Assembly: GCA_016267585.1 (NCBI GenBank)
Contig: JACQUT010000030.1
Span: 1-6,178 of the forward strand
Length of the DNA stretch: 6,178 nt
From: Cyanobacteria bacterium NC_groundwater_1444_Ag_S-0.65um_54_12
GTDB taxonomy: Bacteria > Cyanobacteriota > Sericytochromatia > S15B-MN24 > VGJW01
Reading direction: 5' to 3'
Shown in pieces: positions 4,872-6,178 of the stretch (positions are counted from its first letter, which is position 1; every line of letters starts with the position of its first letter). A program made the translations under genes and the position numbers. The notes beneath the pieces are model-generated. The model searched no databases, had not been told where the DNA came from, and saw only the letters and a list, made by a program, of their open reading frames with translations.

Positions 4872-6178
4872 ACACGACCCGTATCATTCTGATCTTTGCC
4901 GCGCGCGGCGGAACCGGACGGAGCACGTTAGCGGCAAACCTTGCCACCATTTTGGCCAAGCGCCAGAAGCAGGCTACTATTCTGTTAGATCTAGACTGGC
5001 TAAGCGGCGGTTCTCTCGCATCAGCACTCGACCTGGATCCGCTGCCGGGACACTGGGGTCAGGCCACCGGACAACAAAAAAACCTCAGCGAGTTGCTAGT
5101 GCCCCATAATAGCGGAATCAGGCTCTTGGGGGCTCCACCGGCGGGCTCGCACTTGCCACCAGCTCCAGCGACCCTGCTGAAACTGCTGAAAGAACTGAGT
5201 CGTCAGGCTGACCAGATACTGATCGACACGACTCATCCCAACCTGGAATCCGAGGCGATGCTTGCGCTATTCGACTTGGCATTTCCCGTGCTGCTGATAG
5301 TGACGCCCGATATTCCCACCCTATCCGCAACACGCTCCTTGTTAGCGGAGATCCGCTCTGGGCAGTATCCGATGGAACGCGTGCAAGTAGTGCTCAACCG
5401 CCTGGGCATCACCGAAGAGATTCAGCCGACGGATGTAACCGAGCATCTTGGTAGGCCATTGCTCGCGACCATCCCCTTTCACCCCACTGTAGTAACTTCG
5501 CTTAACCGTGGTATCCCGATCAGCCAGACTGGTGGATCAGGGGCCGTAAATTCCGCGCTGAATGCTTTGGCGCAGAAATTAATGGCCATGCCAGTGATGA
5601 AAATCAACTCGGCCGAGCGAAGTATCCTGGCGCGTGCTAACGTGTACCAAACGGCGTCAGCCAGTCAAAGTATACTTGCATCACCAGCTGAGCTGTTACC
5701 GCCAATTTCGGCAGAACAAGCAATGCTAGCGACCCGAGAGCTGGTACCGTCAGGTCAGCAGACCGTAGCTGCTGAATTGCCAGCCGACAGCAACGCGGAT
5801 TTGCTAGGCGTAGAAGTAAAACTGACCATTCACCGTGCGCTGGTAGAGGATTTGAAGCATCAGAATCTTTCACTCGAACGCCTTCTCGATCCACAACACC
5901 AGCCGGAAATCCGCCAGCAGGTCGAGGCAGCAGTAGGTGCCATTCTCGAGCGACTGCCCGCATTACCGGTCCTGAGCCGTGAACAGCACAGCAAATTGAT
6001 CGGCGACATCACCGCGGAAGCTATCGGCTACGGTCCACTCGAGCGTTTGCTGGCAGATCCAGCGGTCTCGGAAATCATGGTCAACGGTCCCCGACAAATC
6101 TACATCGAACGAGCTGGCCGTCTAAGCTTGCTAGCCGAATCTTTCACGGATGAAGCCCAGCTACGCGTAGTGATAGAT
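4868..6178 (+). CDS. cpaE-cpaF: CpaE-CpaF fusion: TadZ-like P-loop ATPase joined to the Tad secretion ATPase, 3' end outside window
   Basis: An uninterrupted frame of 437 codons runs to the window edge. Residues 1-~235 are CpaE/TadZ-like (ParA/MinD superfamily, which positions the pilus): deviant P-loop ARGGTGRSTLAANLA (12-26), ILLDLDW (38-44), ILIDTT (117-122), then VTPDIPTLSATRSLL, VVLNR (to R178) and the C-terminal IPFHPTVVTSLNRGIPI. The receiver-like domain that usually precedes this in CpaE is absent. Residues ~240-312 are a low-complexity Ala/Ser/Pro/Gln linker. From ~313 the N-terminal region of CpaF/TadA, the hexameric ATPase driving pilus assembly, is clear: VKLTIHRALVEDL, then GYGPLERLL (387-395), DPAVSEIMVNG (397-407) and IYIERAGRL (411-419). 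The catalytic CpaF Walker motifs lie beyond the window. The TTG start at 4868 overlaps the secretin stop; no ATG is available after an in-frame stop at 4832, and GGAAAAG (4857-4863) is a weak ribosome site. Other tad genes are expected downstream. Confidence 0.9.
   Translation, partial: MNTTRIILIFAARGGTGRSTLAANLATILAKRQKQATILLDLDWLSGGSLASALDLDPLPGHWGQATGQQKNLSELLVPHNSGIRLLGAPPAGSHLPPAPATLLKLLKELSRQADQILIDTTHPNLESEAMLALFDLAFPVLLIVTPDIPTLSATRSLLAEIRSGQYPMERVQVVLNRLGITEEIQPTDVTEHLGRPLLATIPFHPTVVTSLNRGIPISQTGGSGAVNSALNALAQKLMAMPVMKINSAERSILARANVYQTASASQSILASPAELLPPISAEQAMLATRELVPSGQQTVAAELPADSNADLLGVEVKLTIHRALVEDLKHQNLSLERLLDPQHQPEIRQQVEAAVGAILERLPALPVLSREQHSKLIGDITAEAIGYGPLERLLADPAVSEIMVNGPRQIYIERAGRLSLLAESFTDEAQLRVVID

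Noticed and set aside
5580..5830. Separate cpaF start codon inside the fusion (ATG at 5582, 5588, 5597 or 5724)
   Set aside because: No stop codon ends CpaE anywhere before CpaF and no Shine-Dalgarno precedes these ATGs, so one continuous protein is the simplest reading; a sequencing error remains possible.
5637..5963. Minus-strand open frame of 108 codons opposite the linker and CpaF part
   Set aside because: It lies wholly inside the CpaE-CpaF frame, resembles no family I know, and has no separate ribosome site; it is a shadow of the coding strand.

Overview
This window looks like chromosomal DNA from a diderm (outer-membrane) bacterium with a GC content that I judge by eye to be in the low-to-mid fifties. 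The diderm inference rests on an outer-membrane secretin of the Tad/Cpa pilus type. A protein of the futalosine menaquinone pathway (MqnA family) and a HemW-type heme chaperone suggest an organism with quinone- and heme-dependent respiration. I cannot name the genus or phylum from the sequence alone. There is no tRNA, rRNA, CRISPR array, insertion sequence or phage-like gene in the window.

Layout. (1) The left edge (to 1204, + strand) is the 3' part of a protein made of about twelve tetratricopeptide (TPR) repeats. Its reading frame is open at the window start, so its N-terminus lies outside. (2) Converging on it from the other strand, after only 17 bases, is an mqnA-family gene (2004 back to 1222). 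(3) A short AT-rich divergent intergenic region (2005-2083) separates mqnA from a rightward gene run. (4) The run reads: GNAT acetyltransferase (2084-2644), hemW (overlapping it by 4 bases), a short Tad secretin of the CpaC/RcpA type (23 bases after hemW), and one long open frame from 4868 to the right edge.

The most notable object is that last frame. It starts with a TTG overlapping the secretin stop codon and continues without a stop for 437 codons to the window end. Its first ~235 residues are a CpaE/TadZ-like ParA/MinD-type ATPase lacking the usual N-terminal receiver-like domain. After a ~75-residue Ala/Ser/Pro/Gln-rich linker it becomes the N-terminal part of the CpaF/TadA secretion ATPase. 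This is a CpaE-CpaF fusion: the localisation/assembly factor and the pilus motor on one chain. Its P-loop carries arginine at both positions where MinD/ParA proteins normally have lysine.

How the genes may work together (inference): the secretin would form the outer-membrane channel and the CpaE-CpaF protein the cytoplasmic engine of a Tad-type pilus or secretion machine, with further tad genes expected to the right. GNAT, hemW, secretin and the fusion are so tightly packed that they may share one transcript, placing a pilus locus downstream of housekeeping genes. The MqnA-family protein has substitutions at positions I remember as conserved, so its assignment to chorismate dehydration is probable but not certain.
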